Origin: RYN-230 sp963851025
Lineage (GTDB): Bacteria; Actinomycetota; Actinomycetes; Streptosporangiales; Streptosporangiaceae
Direction of reading: 5' to 3'
Length of the DNA stretch: 64,000 nucleotides
Assembly: GCA_963851025.1 (NCBI GenBank)
Contig: CAWKOA010000007.1
Coordinates: forward strand, 177,344-241,343
The position numbers and the translations under genes are program-made. Positions 40,645 to 51,352 of the stretch are shown in pieces. A model generated the notes under the pieces. It was given only the letters and a program-made list of their open reading frames with translations. It was not told the DNA's origin and searched no databases. Position 1 is the first letter of the stretch. Each line of letters starts with the position of its first letter.

Positions 40645-40703
40645 TCTGCCTCTCCTCGCTCAGGGCCGGCCCGGCCTCGATAGTGAGGGCGAACGCAGCG
40701 GGC

Positions 40704-42008
40704 TCATGTGGGCAAGTTCCCGGCCGACTCCGGCGAACGGCGGGGGAAGTTTACCCTGCGGTAGCCCTCCGCGTTGAACCCCCGCCCAGGTCCCGCGCTC
40801 CGCCCCGTTCGCCGGCACACGCGGCCTACCCGGCGCCCGCCCGGCCTCCGCCTACCGGGTGGCTGCTTGCGGGCCGCCCCGCGCCCGCGGCCCGGCCGCA
40901 CCCGGCCGGCCGTCCGCTCCGGGCCGCCGGAGTCCGCCAGGTCGTAGCTGGCCGCGACCTGCTCGGGCGTCATCGGGACCCGCGCGGCCGAGGGCGGCAC
41001 CCCGGCGTCCATGATGTCGCGCAGCAACCGGGCCAGCGAGTACCCCGGGTCCGCGGCCAGCGCCCGGTCGATCGCGATGTTGGCCAGCGCCCCCTCGCCG
41101 GACTGCCAGGCGGTGAAGGCCAGCAGCGAGGCGGGGGCCGGGAGATAGGCCGGGGTGGCCCGGCGGACCACATCGGTCCACAGGCGCAGGTGCGCGGCGC
41201 GGTACTCGGGATCCATCCGGGACCAGGCGTCGTCCCGGACCGCCAGGTGAGCCAGGACCACCGTGAGCCAGGCCACCGGCTCGTCGGCCAGCAGCCGGCC
41301 GCCGGCCCGGTACGTGCTGATGGCCTCCTGGACGGCCCGGCGCCCCGCGTCCACCAGCAGCCTGGCCCGCCGGCCGCCCGGGCTGGGCGCCTGCGCGATC
41401 AGGTCCGCCGCACGCTCCCGGGCCCGGCTGGTGGCCCGCTCCATGGACCGGGCCGCCGCGCCGGTGACCGGGGCGAGGGTGCCGGCCAGGGCCGCCCGGT
41501 CCGGGTAGGCGACCAGCCCGGCCACGGTCATGGCGGCCGCCGCGGGATTGGCCCGGACGTCGAACGGCACGCCGTCCGCGGGGCAGCACTCGGGGTTCTC
41601 GCACAGGTAGGACCAGTAGCGGCCGTCCTCGACCCGCATGAGCTCGTGTAACCGCAGCCCGGCCTGCCGCAGCGCCGCGGCCAGGGCGTCCGCGACGGGG
41701 GTGACCAGGGCGCCCGGGCCGTAGCCCACGCCGATCACGGTGCTGAGCCGGCGATGCCGGAGCACCTCGGCGGCGTGCTCGGCGATGTCCGCCGCGTGGA
41801 CGGCGTCCGGCGGGTCAGGAAGGTCGTAGCGGAAGGCGAGCTGGACCCGGGCCCGCGGCCGGCCGACTCCCATCACGACGAGGCTGCTGGCGGGGTGGAA
41901 GCCGAGCAGGTGCGGCACGACGGCCAGGACGTCAGCGGGGGAACTGACCCGGACCCGGGGCTGACGGGAGAACGCGCTGGAGCCTGAGACAGACGGTGTG
42001 TTGTCCAT
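40704..42008 (-). CDS. DUF4192 family protein
   Basis: A 434-residue actinobacterial protein of unknown function. DUF4192 signature segments are VRVSSPADVLAVVPHLLGFH, PASSLVVMGVGRPRARVQLA, RYWSYLCENPECCPADGVPF and ALANIAIDRALAADPGYSLA. A Cys cluster in CENPECC could bind metal. The last ~70 residues turn Arg/Gly/Pro-rich (RPGRGRGAARKQPPGRRRPG) and may be a frame slip. The start is taken at ATG 42008 (MDNTPSVSGSS); ATG 42047 is an alternative. No signal peptide is seen. Confidence 0.85.
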   Translation of the reverse strand: MDNTPSVSGSSAFSRQPRVRVSSPADVLAVVPHLLGFHPASSLVVMGVGRPRARVQLAFRYDLPDPPDAVHAADIAEHAAEVLRHRRLSTVIGVGYGPGALVTPVADALAAALRQAGLRLHELMRVEDGRYWSYLCENPECCPADGVPFDVRANPAAAAMTVAGLVAYPDRAALAGTLAPVTGAAARSMERATSRARERAADLIAQAPSPGGRRARLLVDAGRRAVQEAISTYRAGGRLLADEPVAWLTVVLAHLAVRDDAWSRMDPEYRAAHLRLWTDVVRRATPAYLPAPASLLAFTAWQSGEGALANIAIDRALAADPGYSLARLLRDIMDAGVPPSAARVPMTPEQVAASYDLADSGGPERTAGRVRPGRGRGAARKQPPGRRRPGGRRVGRVCRRTGRSAGPGRGFNAEGYRRVNFPRRSPESAGNLPT

Positions 42009-42308
42009 GAGCCCAGGCTGCCGGGGGCGGCCATCCGGGGCCAGCACAGAATGACGTTCTGTGGATAATCCGGCATGTCAGCGCGAACTTCGCACATTTG
42101 TCCACCGCGCGGGAACTCGACTTGACAAATGGCGCAGCCAGGGTGGCGCACCGCGCGGCGGCCGGACGCGGCGGCACGTTTCACGACAAGGATGCACTAT
42201 CGGCACATGAGCGGACGAGCGGGCACCTGAGCGATAGGCTGACCCGGACATTTCAGGATCTGGGCGGCGCATGGCGCGCTCCAGGGAACTCGCTTACTGG
42301 AGGTAGCC

Positions 42309-42509
42309 GTGCGCCTAGGCTCGGCCCTGCTGGTGATCTGGCTGATCATCGGGGCCATCGCTGGAGCTCAGCGGCACTATTACAGCGGCTCCATCTCGAG
42401 CTGCACGAAAGCCAGCACCATCGTGGTGACGATCCTGGCCGGGCCGCTGAACTACGTCGGGGTGAACCCCAAGGTCGCCTGCCACGTGCCCCAGCCCAGC
42501 GGGAGCTAG
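42309..42509 (+). CDS. Small single-span membrane protein
   Basis: 66 residues, GTG start at 42309 after a strong GGAGG. The N-terminal span is LGSALLVIWLIIGAIAGAQ, then HYYSGSISSCTKASTIVVTI, a second hydrophobic stretch around AGPLNYVGVNPKV, and CHVPQPSGS at the end. Two cysteines flank the second hydrophobic stretch. I recognise the shape from short conserved actinobacterial membrane proteins; their role is unknown. It stands alone between DUF4192 and the convergent oxidase gene. Confidence 0.7.
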   Translation: MRLGSALLVIWLIIGAIAGAQRHYYSGSISSCTKASTIVVTILAGPLNYVGVNPKVACHVPQPSGS

Positions 42510-42564
42510 CCCAGGCGGAAGCTAGGCCCAGCGGAAGCTGCCCAGCGGAGCTGACCAGGACGTA

Positions 42565-43837
42565 TCAGGGCCCGGCCGGGAAGTACTTGTCGATGAAGCC
42601 GTTCCGGAACTTGCCGTCCGGGTCGTAGCGGCTCAGCAGGTCCTGGAAGTCGGCTGACCGCGGGTACAGGGCGCGCACCACGTGCGGGGGCATGCCGAAC
42701 AGCTTCGCCCAGTGCGGGCGGGCGCCCAGCGGGGTGAGCAGGTGCTCCATCGCGGCGATCACCGGCGTCACCGCCGCCGTGTCCTTGATCCAGGTGAAGT
42801 GCAGGGCCACCGTGTCCCGCTGGAAACTCGGGCTCAGCCACAGGTCGTCCGGCGCGACGGTGCGGATCTCGGCGATCTGCAGGACCGGGGCCAGCAGGCT
42901 GCCCAGGCTGGCCAGGGCGTCGAACGCGCCCGCCGCCACCTGCCGGGGCACGAGGTACTCCGACTGCAGCTCCTCCCCGCTGCTGGGGGTGAACTCCGGC
43001 CCGGAAATGCGGAAGCCGCTCGTGCCACGGCCCCGGCACGCCCAGCTGCTGGGTGGCGTGGCCGGGGTCGCCGCCGGGGACGGGGTGGACCTGCCGGTCG
43101 GCCAGCGTCGCGTCCATCCACCGCAGGGCCGGCTGCCAGCCGTCCGTCTCCTCGTCGCGGACCTTGAGCCAGAGCTGGCTGTGCCGGTCACCGTGCCAGT
43201 TCGTGAACACGCTGACGCTGTAGGCGCTGCCGAAGATCTCGTCGAAATGGCTCTGCAGCATGGCCGCGGGCAGGCCCTCGTACACGTACTGGCGGACGCT
43301 GAACGCCGGGACGAGGTCCAGGGTCAGCGCGGTGACCAGGCCGAGCGAGCCCAGGCCGACCACGGACCCGCGGAACTCCTCACCCCCGGTGTCGCGGCGC
43401 AGGGTCCGCACGCCGCCGTCGGCGGTGATCAGCTCCAGGCCCGACACCGTCGTGGCCAGGTTCCCGTGGGCGTCACCCGAACCGTGGGTCGCGGTGGCGA
43501 CCGCCCCGGCCACCGACAGGTGCGGCAGCGAGGCCAGGCTGGGCAGGGCGTAGCCGGCGGCGTTCAGCCGCCCGGCGAGTTCGCCGTAGCGGATCCCGCC
43601 CGGCACGGTGACCGCGGCCCCGCCCGGCTCGATGTCGATGTCCGGGGGCAGTTCCGCGAGCGAGATCAGCACGCCCGGGGTATCGGCGATCCGGTTGAAC
43701 GAGTGGCCGGTGCCGACCGCCCGCACCTGGCTGTTCCCGGCGACCAGCTCCTGGGCTTCACTGACGCTGCGGGGCTGGGCTATCCGGGCGGCCCGGTAGA
43801 CGATGTTGCCGGCCCAGTTGGTCTTCCGTGCAGTCAC
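42565..43837 (-). CDS. FAD-dependent alditol (xylitol/sorbitol) oxidase, one frameshift
   Basis: Oxidises the terminal CH-OH of sugar alcohols with O2, giving the aldose and H2O2. Close to Streptomyces AldO in order: NWAGNIVYRAARIAQPRSVS, VRAVGTGHSFNRIADTPGVL (His for covalent FAD), YALPSLASLPHLSVAGAVAT and ATHGSGD. After a break near 43040-43080 it continues [20 protein letters not shown]-like across frames, then ELQSEYLVPRQVAAGAFDAL, APVLQIAEIRTVAPDDLWLS and RDTVALHFTWIKDTAAVTPV, ending YFPAGP. No signal peptide. Fits with a sugar/polyol-using organism, but it stands alone. Confidence 0.9.
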
Positions 43838-44006
43838 ACCGCACCTACTCTCCGCCTCGCCGGCCCGGCCGCGGGTGCCGTGGCGGGCGGCAAATCAGGC
43901 CCTCAGCTCTCGGCGAGGGCGGTCCGCCAGCCGTCGGCGCCGGACCGGGTGACATATTACGTGGCAGCGCCTTTCCGGGTCTGGGCCTCCCTGGCCCGGT
44001 CTCGTT

Positions 44007-44040
44007 CGTTGATCTGGAGGACTCCGTTGATCTGGAGGAC
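44007..44040 (+). repeat. Tandem duplicated SD segment
   Basis: The 16-base unit CGTTGATCTGGAGGAC occurs twice (44007-44022 and 44025-44040), separated by two bases and ending four bases before an ATG. Each copy carries GGAGGA. The downstream copy is the ribosome-binding site of the next gene; the upstream one gives a spare SD. Confidence 0.8.
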
Positions 44041-44044
44041 AGGC

Positions 44045-45945
44045 ATGCCCGACCGGCCAGCTGAGCCCGGCCCCGCCCGTCCCGTGGCGCCCCGGGAACT
44101 TCCGCCCGGTGCCGCCGCGGCCGCCGATGAGATCGTGCGAGCTACCAGCTCGGCGAGGGCCAGCCTGGCCTCGCGTACGGGATCGTGGCCGGGGGGTCCC
44201 TGGCCCACGAGGGTGGCGTGGGCCAGCGCTGGCTCGGCGGCCCGCCGCCCGACGCGGACACGGTGTTCCGCATCGCCTCCATGACCAAGAGCTTCACCGC
44301 GTCGGCGCTGCTGGCGCTGCGCGACGACGGCCTGCTCCGGCTGGACGACCCGGTCACGGATTTCGTCCCGGAACTGCGCGGCCAGCCGGGGGTGACGGCC
44401 GACTCACCGGCCATCTCGCTGCGGCACCTGCTCACGATGACCGCGGGCTTCCCGACCGACGACCCCTGGGGTGACCGCCAGCAGGGCACCCCGCTGCCCG
44501 AGTTCGCCGCGATCCTGGCCCGGGGCGTGCGCTCCGCCTGGGCGCCGGGCACCCGCTTCGAGTACTCCAACCTCGGCTACGCGCTGCTCGGGCGGGTCAT
44601 CTCGGCCGCGGCCCAGGCCGACTACGCGGACGTCGTGCGGGCCCGGCTGCTCGGCCCGCTCGGGATGACCCGGACCGGGTTCGAGGCCGCGGAGTTCGAC
44701 CCGGCCGGGCTGGCCCGCGGATACGCCCGCGGCGCGGACGGCTGGACCGAGCTCACCCCGGATCCGCTCGGCGCGTTCGCGCCCATGGGCGGGGTGTTCA
44801 GCAGCGTCCGGGATCTGGCGCGCTGGGTGGACGGCTTCGCCGCGGCGTTCCCGCCGGGCGGCCCGCGCAGCGGGAACGCCCACCCGCTGTCCCCGGCCGC
44901 CCGCCGCGAGATGCAGCAGCCCGCCGTGGCCCTGCCGCGGGCGCAGCCGCGGTTCCCGGGCGATCCTGGCGCGGGCAGCCAGTACGGGTACGGGTTCGGG
45001 TTGTTCACCGAGGAGACCAGCGCGTGGGGACGGCTGGTCTACCACAGCGGCGGGTACCCGGGCTTCGGCAGTCACATGCGCTGGCACCCGGAGACCGGCC
45101 TCGGCGTGATCGTGCTGGCCAACAGCACCTACGCGGGCGCATCCGTGCTGGCCGCCAGGCTCATGGAGGAGGTGCTGCGCAAGGCCGGGGCCGAGGACAG
45201 GGCCGGGCCGGTGGTCAGCGGGCTGGTGGTCAGCGGCCCGGCGCCCGCGCCGGGCGGGCCCTGGCCGGAGACCCTGCGGGCCCAGCAGGTGGTCACCCAG
45301 CTGCTGGGCCGCTGGGATGACGAGGTGGCGGAGCAGCTCTTCGCGGGCAACGTCGCGCTGGACGAGCCGCTGCCCCGGCGCCGCGAGAAGATCGCCCGGA
45401 TGTGGGAGCGCCTGGGGGCACCGCGCCCCGGGACCGGAGACCCCGCATCCGCGGACGCCGGAACCGCGGCCGCCGGAACCCAGGATCGCCTGGCTCCGCG
45501 GCCGGCCGAGTTCGACTCCCCCGCGCACTGCCGCTGGTGGCTGCGCGGCGAGCACGGCGACACGCAGGTGGAGATCCTGCTCACGCCCGAGAACCCGCCG
45601 CGGGTCCAGTCGCTGACGCTCACCGTGCCGCCCGCGGGCGACTCCCCGCTCTGGCGGCAGACGCAGGCCCTCATCGACCTGCTCAACTCGTCGCTGGCCG
45701 CCGGCGTGCGCTCCTGGCCCGCGGAGCTGCCCGTGTCCGGGCTGGTCGACACCGGCCTGCTGCTCCGCCAGCTGCGGATGGCGAGCGCCTGGGCGGGACC
45801 GTGCCAGCCCGGGGCGTTCTGCGGCGGGAACGGGCAGACGAGCACCGTCGTGGAGCTCGACGGGGAGCACGCCGGGCTCACCCTGGCCGTCGAACTGGAG
45901 CCCGGCCAGCCGGCGCTGCGCCGGGCGGAGATCAGCCCGCGCTAG
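44045..45945 (+). CDS. Beta-lactamase/transpeptidase-fold serine hydrolase with C-terminal extension, one frameshift
   Basis: About 633 residues. A break near 44128-44143 joins MPDRPAEPGPARPVAPRELP to YQLGEGQPGLAYGIVAGG. The hydrolase domain has the Ser-x-x-Lys of VFRIASMTKSFTASALLALR, the Tyr motif RFEYSNLGYALLGRVI and the third-box-like VYHSGGYPGFGS. Class C beta-lactamase-like proteins of this sort include esterases and D-aminopeptidases. After residue ~400 an extra ~200-residue domain follows (TLRAQQVVTQLLGRWDDEVA, CRWWLRGEHGDTQVEILLTP) that looks like a substrate-facing module. No signal peptide is seen, so a cytoplasmic role is likely. Confidence 0.86.
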
Positions 45946-45972
45946 CCCCGGCGCCCGGCGCCAGCGGCGCGG

Positions 45973-46597
45973 CTAGCCCCGCTCGGGCTGCTGGCTCTCC
46001 AGGAAGCGGTCCACCAGGCCGCGGATCACGGTCGCCATCGAGAAACCGTGCTCCGTGCACCAGGCCCGCAGCCTGGCGTGCTGGTCCGCCGAGAACCGGA
46101 CCGGCACCATCTGCTGGGCCGGCGACGACGAGCCGCGGACCAGCTCGGCCACGACGGCGGCCCCCCATTCCCGGGTCTGCGTCTGGGTCCGGGGACGCCT
46201 GCTGAGTTCCCAGCCGGCCTGCCGGGCCAGCGGGCCGGGCATCCCGGTCGATGACGGCCGCATCCCGGTGCGCAGCAGCCAGGCGTAGACCCGGTCGCGA
46301 TCCGCCTCAGGCAGCTGGCCGACGGCCTGGATGAGCAGCCGCGAGACGTCCTCGGCCTCGGCATCGGCCGGGGATTCCGCCGGGATGAAGGCCCGGAGCT
46401 CGTCCGGCGGAACCGGCGCCCCGGGCGGTCCGGCCGGGAGGTCCGGCCGGCTCGGGAGGGCCCGCCGGCTCGGGAGGTCCGGCAGGCTCGGGAGGGCCCG
46501 GCGGTTCGGGAGCGCCAGGCCGCTCAGGGGCGCCGGGTGGTTCAGGGCGCCCAGCAGGATCGGGAGGGCCGGGTGGGTCCGGGGGGAAGTCGGTCAT
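45973..46597 (-). CDS. Proline-rich protein with ribbon-helix-helix-like C-terminus, frameshifted
   Basis: About 205 residues. Starts MTDFPPDPPGPPDPAGRPEP; a Pro-rich linker with repeats of PPEPAG and PPEPPG follows. Across one or two breaks (about 46300-46420) the frame reads ESPADAEAEDVSRLLIQAVG then WELSRRPRTQTQTREWGAAV. The end is VPVRFSADQHARLRAWCTEH and GFSMATVIRGLVDRFLES, a ribbon-helix-helix-like DNA-binding fold. A chromosome or plasmid-type partition or autoregulatory protein is possible; function is unknown. ATG 46597 is the start. Confidence 0.6.
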
Positions 46598-46732
46598 CGG
46601 TGACTCCGGGACGCGGGCGGGAACGGCGATATCGCTCCTCGATATCACGTTAGCACCGGGGCGGCCAGTACCGCGCGGACTAGCCGGGCGTGACGACTCA
46701 GCCGGGCGGGACGGCCCGCCCGGTAGCCGTGC

Positions 46733-47999
<1,267 letters not shown>

Positions 48000-48043
48000 G
48001 AGCGCAGGCTATCGCTGCGGCTGACCCGGGCCGGCAGGGTGGC

Positions 48044-49585
48044 CTACCGGGTGACCGGCCCCCGGCCCGGCCCGGTGGCCGGTCCCGTGGCCAGCCCCGT
48101 GGCCGGAACGGTGGCCTGCAGGGACGGCCAGCTCAGCGCCTGCGACGCCTGCTCGAACGCGTACGCCAGGCCGATCAGCACGGGCTCGCTCCACGCCGGG
48201 CCGAGGAACGACAGCCCGACCGGCAGCCCGCTGACCTGGCCCGCCGGGACCGAGATGGCCGGGTACCCGGCCACCGCGGACGGCCCCGAGGTGTGGAACA
48301 CCCCGTTGTCGCCCAGCACGTAGTCGGTCAGCCCGGCCGGGTTCGTGGTCAGCGTGACGATGGCGTCGAGCCGGCGGGCGGCCAGCGGCCCGTCCAGCGC
48401 CTCCCGGGCCCGGCCGGTGGCCTCGGCCCGGGTGGCCTGCGCGGCGGGGTCCGCGGGGTCGCCGCTGGTGGCCTCGGCCTGCAGGAAGATCTCCTGGCCG
48501 AAGTGAGCGAGGACGGACGGACCGTTGCGGATATTGAAGTCGATGAGCTCCGCCAGCGACCGCGGTGCATGGCCGGGCAGTGCGCGCAGGTACCGGCCGA
48601 TCTCGCGCTTGAATTCATGCAGCAACGAAGACCATTCCGGGCCGCCGATTCCCGCCGCGCCGGGGAGTTCCACGGGGTCGATGACGGTGGCGCCGAGGTC
48701 GCGCAGCACATCCAGGGCCTGGCCGAGCACCGCCATGATCGTGTCGCCCGCCTGGTGCGGGCCGTCCCGCCACACGCCGAGGCGGGCCCCGGCCAGCGCG
48801 CCGGGGTCGAGGAAGGCCGTGTAGTCGGCGGGCCGGCCCTCCGCGGCGGCGGTCACCGGGTCCTCCGGGTCCGGCCCGGCCAGCACGCCGAGCAGGGCCG
48901 CCGCCTCGGCGACGGTCCGGGCCATCGGGCCCGCGGTGTCCTGGGCCGCCGAGATGGGCACGATCCCGCGCCGGCTGACCAGGCCCAGCGTGGGCTTGAT
49001 GCCCACCACCCCGCACGCGCTGGCCGGGCACACGATCGACCCGTCGGTCTCGGTGCCGACCGCCATCGGGGCCAGCCCGGCCGCCACGGCGACACCCGAT
49101 CCGGAGCTGGACCCCGACGGGTTGCGGTCCAGGGCGTGCGGGTTCGCGGCCTGGCCGCCCAGCGTGCTCCAGCCGCTGGTCGAGCGGTGGGACCGGAAGT
49201 TGGCCCACTCGGACAGGTTGGCCTTGCCGAGGATCACCGCGCCCGCCTCACGCAGCCGGGTGACCAGGAACGCGTCACCGCGGTCGCCGGCCTGGCTCAG
49301 CGCGGGTGAGCCGGCGGTGGCGGGCAGGCCGCGGACGTCGATGTTGTCCTTGATCAGGACGGGGACGCCGTGCAGCGGGCCGGCGGGGTTCTGATCGCTG
49401 CGTTCCCGGTCCCGGGCGGCGGCCTCGTCCAGCGCGTCCGGGCTGACCGTGGTGACCGCGCCGAGCCGCGGGTTGAGTTCGGCGATCCGGTCCAGGTACC
49501 TGGTGGTCCGCTCGGCGGACGAGGGCCCGGCGGCCGCTGCGTCCCGGGGTACGGGCCCCCCGGGCGCGGCGGCGGACTCGGACAT
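48044..49585 (-). CDS. Amidase-signature family amidase
   Basis: A 513-residue amidase with the Ser-cisSer-Lys triad: Lys in PLHGVPVLIKDNIDVRGLPA, the GGSSG-like PSGSSSGSGVAVAAGLAP and the Ser of TETDGSIVCPASACGVVGIK. It lacks GatA-specific context (no gatC or gatB nearby), so a broad-range amide hydrolase is likelier. The start is ATG 49585 (MSESAAAPGGP); the upstream frame is not conserved. The C-terminal ~25 residues are Gly/Pro/Ala repeats (TGLATGPATGPGRGP). The frame is intact. Divergent from the YbaK gene. Confidence 0.9.
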   Translation of the reverse strand: MSESAAAPGGPVPRDAAAAGPSSAERTTRYLDRIAELNPRLGAVTTVSPDALDEAAARDRERSDQNPAGPLHGVPVLIKDNIDVRGLPATAGSPALSQAGDRGDAFLVTRLREAGAVILGKANLSEWANFRSHRSTSGWSTLGGQAANPHALDRNPSGSSSGSGVAVAAGLAPMAVGTETDGSIVCPASACGVVGIKPTLGLVSRRGIVPISAAQDTAGPMARTVAEAAALLGVLAGPDPEDPVTAAAEGRPADYTAFLDPGALAGARLGVWRDGPHQAGDTIMAVLGQALDVLRDLGATVIDPVELPGAAGIGGPEWSSLLHEFKREIGRYLRALPGHAPRSLAELIDFNIRNGPSVLAHFGQEIFLQAEATSGDPADPAAQATRAEATGRAREALDGPLAARRLDAIVTLTTNPAGLTDYVLGDNGVFHTSGPSAVAGYPAISVPAGQVSGLPVGLSFLGPAWSEPVLIGLAYAFEQASQALSWPSLQATVPATGLATGPATGPGRGPVTR

Positions 49586-49602
49586 GGTGGCAGGATAACC
49601 GG

Positions 49603-50152
49603 GTGCAGATGACCATGGGCGATCTTGATGTAGTCCCGGCCGGCGACCGGCCGGACCTGCTGGCCTCCCCGGTGGCCAGCGCACTGGCCGCGCTGGCCGG
49701 GACCCTGGCGGGTGACTCCACGGGCGTCGCGGAGATCGACCCGGCGCTGGCCGACACCGCGGCGTTCTGTGAGCGCTACGGCGTGGCGCTGGCCGAGTCG
49801 GCCAACTGCGTGGTGATCAGCGGGAAGCGCGGCGGCGAGACCCGGTTCGCGGCCTGTGTCGTGCTGGCCACCACCCGGGCCGACGTCAACGGCGCGGCCC
49901 GGCGCCAGCTGGACGTGCGCAAGGCGTCGTTCGCGCCGATGGACGTGGCGGTGGCGCGAGACCGGGATGGAGTACGGCGGGATCACCCCCGTGGGCCTGC
50001 CCGCGGACTGGCCCCTCCTGGTCGATGCCCGGGTCGCCGCGGCCCCGGCCGTGGTCATCGGCAGCGGACTGCGGCGGTCCAAGCTGGTGCTGCCCGGCGC
50101 GGCGGTCGCGCACCTCCCCGGCGCCCTGGTCATCCCCAGCCTGGCCCGCTGA
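49603..50152 (+). CDS. YbaK/ProX-like aminoacyl-tRNA deacylase, one frameshift
   Basis: About 182 residues. YbaK-fold proteins hydrolyse mischarged aminoacyl-tRNAs or free aminoacyl esters. Read: DTAAFCERYGVALAESANCV, VISGKRGGETRFAACVVLAT, GAARRQLDVRKASFAPMDVA; after a break near 49960, ETGMEYGGITPVGLPADWPL and GSGLRRSKLVLPGAAVAHLP ending SLAR. Lys of RKASF matches the YbaK active-site region. The break is one extra C (GCGCGAG). Start GTG 49603, or ATG 49615. It shares the short divergent spacer with the amidase. Confidence 0.86.
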
Positions 50153-50222
50153 CCAGCCTGGCCCAGCCCAGCCCCGCCACCTGGCCGCACTGATCCCGCC
50201 ACCGCCAGCCCACCCATAGGCG

Positions 50223-51008
50223 CTACGGGAGCCAGGAGACGTGGCCGTGGAGGGCGGCGTAGCCGACGAACGCGCCGGTGTCGATGAGGGCGTGCGCGAT
50301 GATCAGCGGCGTGACCCGCTTCCACCGCAGGTAGAGCAGCGCGAAGATCACGCCCATCACCGCGTTGCCGATGAACCCGCCGAAGCCCTGGTACAGGTGA
50401 TAGGAGCCGCGGACCACGGCGCTGATCGCGATGGCCCGGGCCGGTGACAGGCCGAGCTGGTCCAGGCGGCGGAGCAGGTAGCCGATGACCAGGATCTCTT
50501 CCAGGATCCCGTCCCGGGCGGCCTGCAGGATCAGGACCGGGATGCGCCACCAGACGTCGGGCAGGTTCTCCGGGACCACGTTCAGGGCCAGCCCCAGCTT
50601 GTACGCGGCCAGGTAGAGGGCGAGGCCGGAGCCGCCGATGACCGCGGCCAGGATGGCACCCTTGGCCAGGTCGCGCCCGGGCTGATGCGCGTCGAGGCCC
50701 ATCGCGGCGGACGGGGTCGTGCCCTCCCGGACCAGCAGGTAGCAGACGAGCGCGACGGGGGCCAGCCCGATGGCCAGGTTGGCCAGCTGCAGGATGAGGT
50801 CCAGCAACGGGCGGCCCGGCGCGAGGGACCCGACGATCAGGGCCTGCTGCTTGCCCAGGGCTTTGCTGGCCGTGAGCGACGCGATCAGGTCGATGATCGC
50901 GAACACCGCGCTGCCGCCCAGGGAGAGCGCGAAGACGATGACGATCTCCCAGACCAGCAGCCGCTTCGTCAGCTGGGCGGGGCCGAGCTCCTCCTGCACC
51001 TGAATCAC
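50223..51008 (-). CDS. CPBP-family intramembrane protease
   Basis: A 261-residue membrane protein with six to eight hydrophobic segments. The Abi/CAAX motifs are present: EE in DGILEEILVIGYLLRRLDQL, the His in VVRGSYHLYQGFGGFIGNAV, and HALID near the end (PLIIAHALIDTGAFVGYAAL). In bacteria these proteases act in bacteriocin maturation or immunity and, in eukaryotes, in prenyl-protein processing. No bacteriocin gene is apparent nearby. It is convergent with the YbaK gene. The frame is intact. Confidence 0.92.
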   Translation of the reverse strand: MIQVQEELGPAQLTKRLLVWEIVIVFALSLGGSAVFAIIDLIASLTASKALGKQQALIVGSLAPGRPLLDLILQLANLAIGLAPVALVCYLLVREGTTPSAAMGLDAHQPGRDLAKGAILAAVIGGSGLALYLAAYKLGLALNVVPENLPDVWWRIPVLILQAARDGILEEILVIGYLLRRLDQLGLSPARAIAISAVVRGSYHLYQGFGGFIGNAVMGVIFALLYLRWKRVTPLIIAHALIDTGAFVGYAALHGHVSWLP

Positions 51009-51281
51009 GTGAGGACTCTAACCCGCCCGATCCCCCGCCCCCTCCGCCCGCGCACCCTCTGTCCCCCGCCCCCCGCCCGCCGGCCCCTCGCGTGCCTGAC
51101 TCCCCCCGCCCCCCGGCCCCTCGCGTCCCTGCCCCACCGCCCCCACCGCCCCCATCAGCCGTCGCGCCCGGCCCCTCGCGTCCCGGCCCCACCGCCCCCA
51201 CGTCGGCCCCCGCGCCCCCCGGGGCCCCTCACGTGCCCGCCCCACCGGCCCCACTGGCCCCATCAGCCGTCGCACCCAGGC
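51009..51281. other. C-rich low-complexity spacer
   Basis: About 270 bases of almost pure C/G with repeats of CCCC and CCCGCCCC, with phrases such as GCCCCTCGCGT and CCCATCAGCCGTCGC recurring at about 90-100 base intervals. No frame shows natural codon use. It looks like degenerate tandem repeat or spacer DNA. Confidence 0.6.
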
Positions 51282-51352
51282 ACTTATCACCTATCTAGTG
51301 CACCCCAGTGGGCGTTTTGGGGGGATTTCGGTGCACCAGATAGGTGAAAAGT
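51282..51352. repeat. Large imperfect inverted repeat (possible mobile palindrome or terminator)
   Basis: Arms of 23 bases at 51282-51304 and 51330-51352 match at 21 of 23 positions, with core CACCTATCT...GTGCACC. The loop is 25 bases and very G/T-rich (GGCGTTTTGGGGGGATTTC). The flanks ACTTAT and AAAAGT extend the pairing. It stands in a gene-free gap between two minus-strand genes. A MITE-like element or a strong hairpin terminator for the DUF397 gene are both possible. Confidence 0.7.

Noticed and set aside
40704..41651. Plus-strand open frame opposite DUF4192
   Set aside because: No start context or homology; complementary to a clear DUF4192 gene.
42506..42564. Short tandem-like GCCCAGCGGAAGCT copies after the small membrane protein gene
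   Set aside because: Two or three imperfect copies only (about 42490-42550); too few to call a repeat element.
51009..51281. Pro-rich open frames on both strands in the C-rich spacer
   Set aside because: Frames exist only because the DNA lacks A and T; no natural codon pattern or SD.
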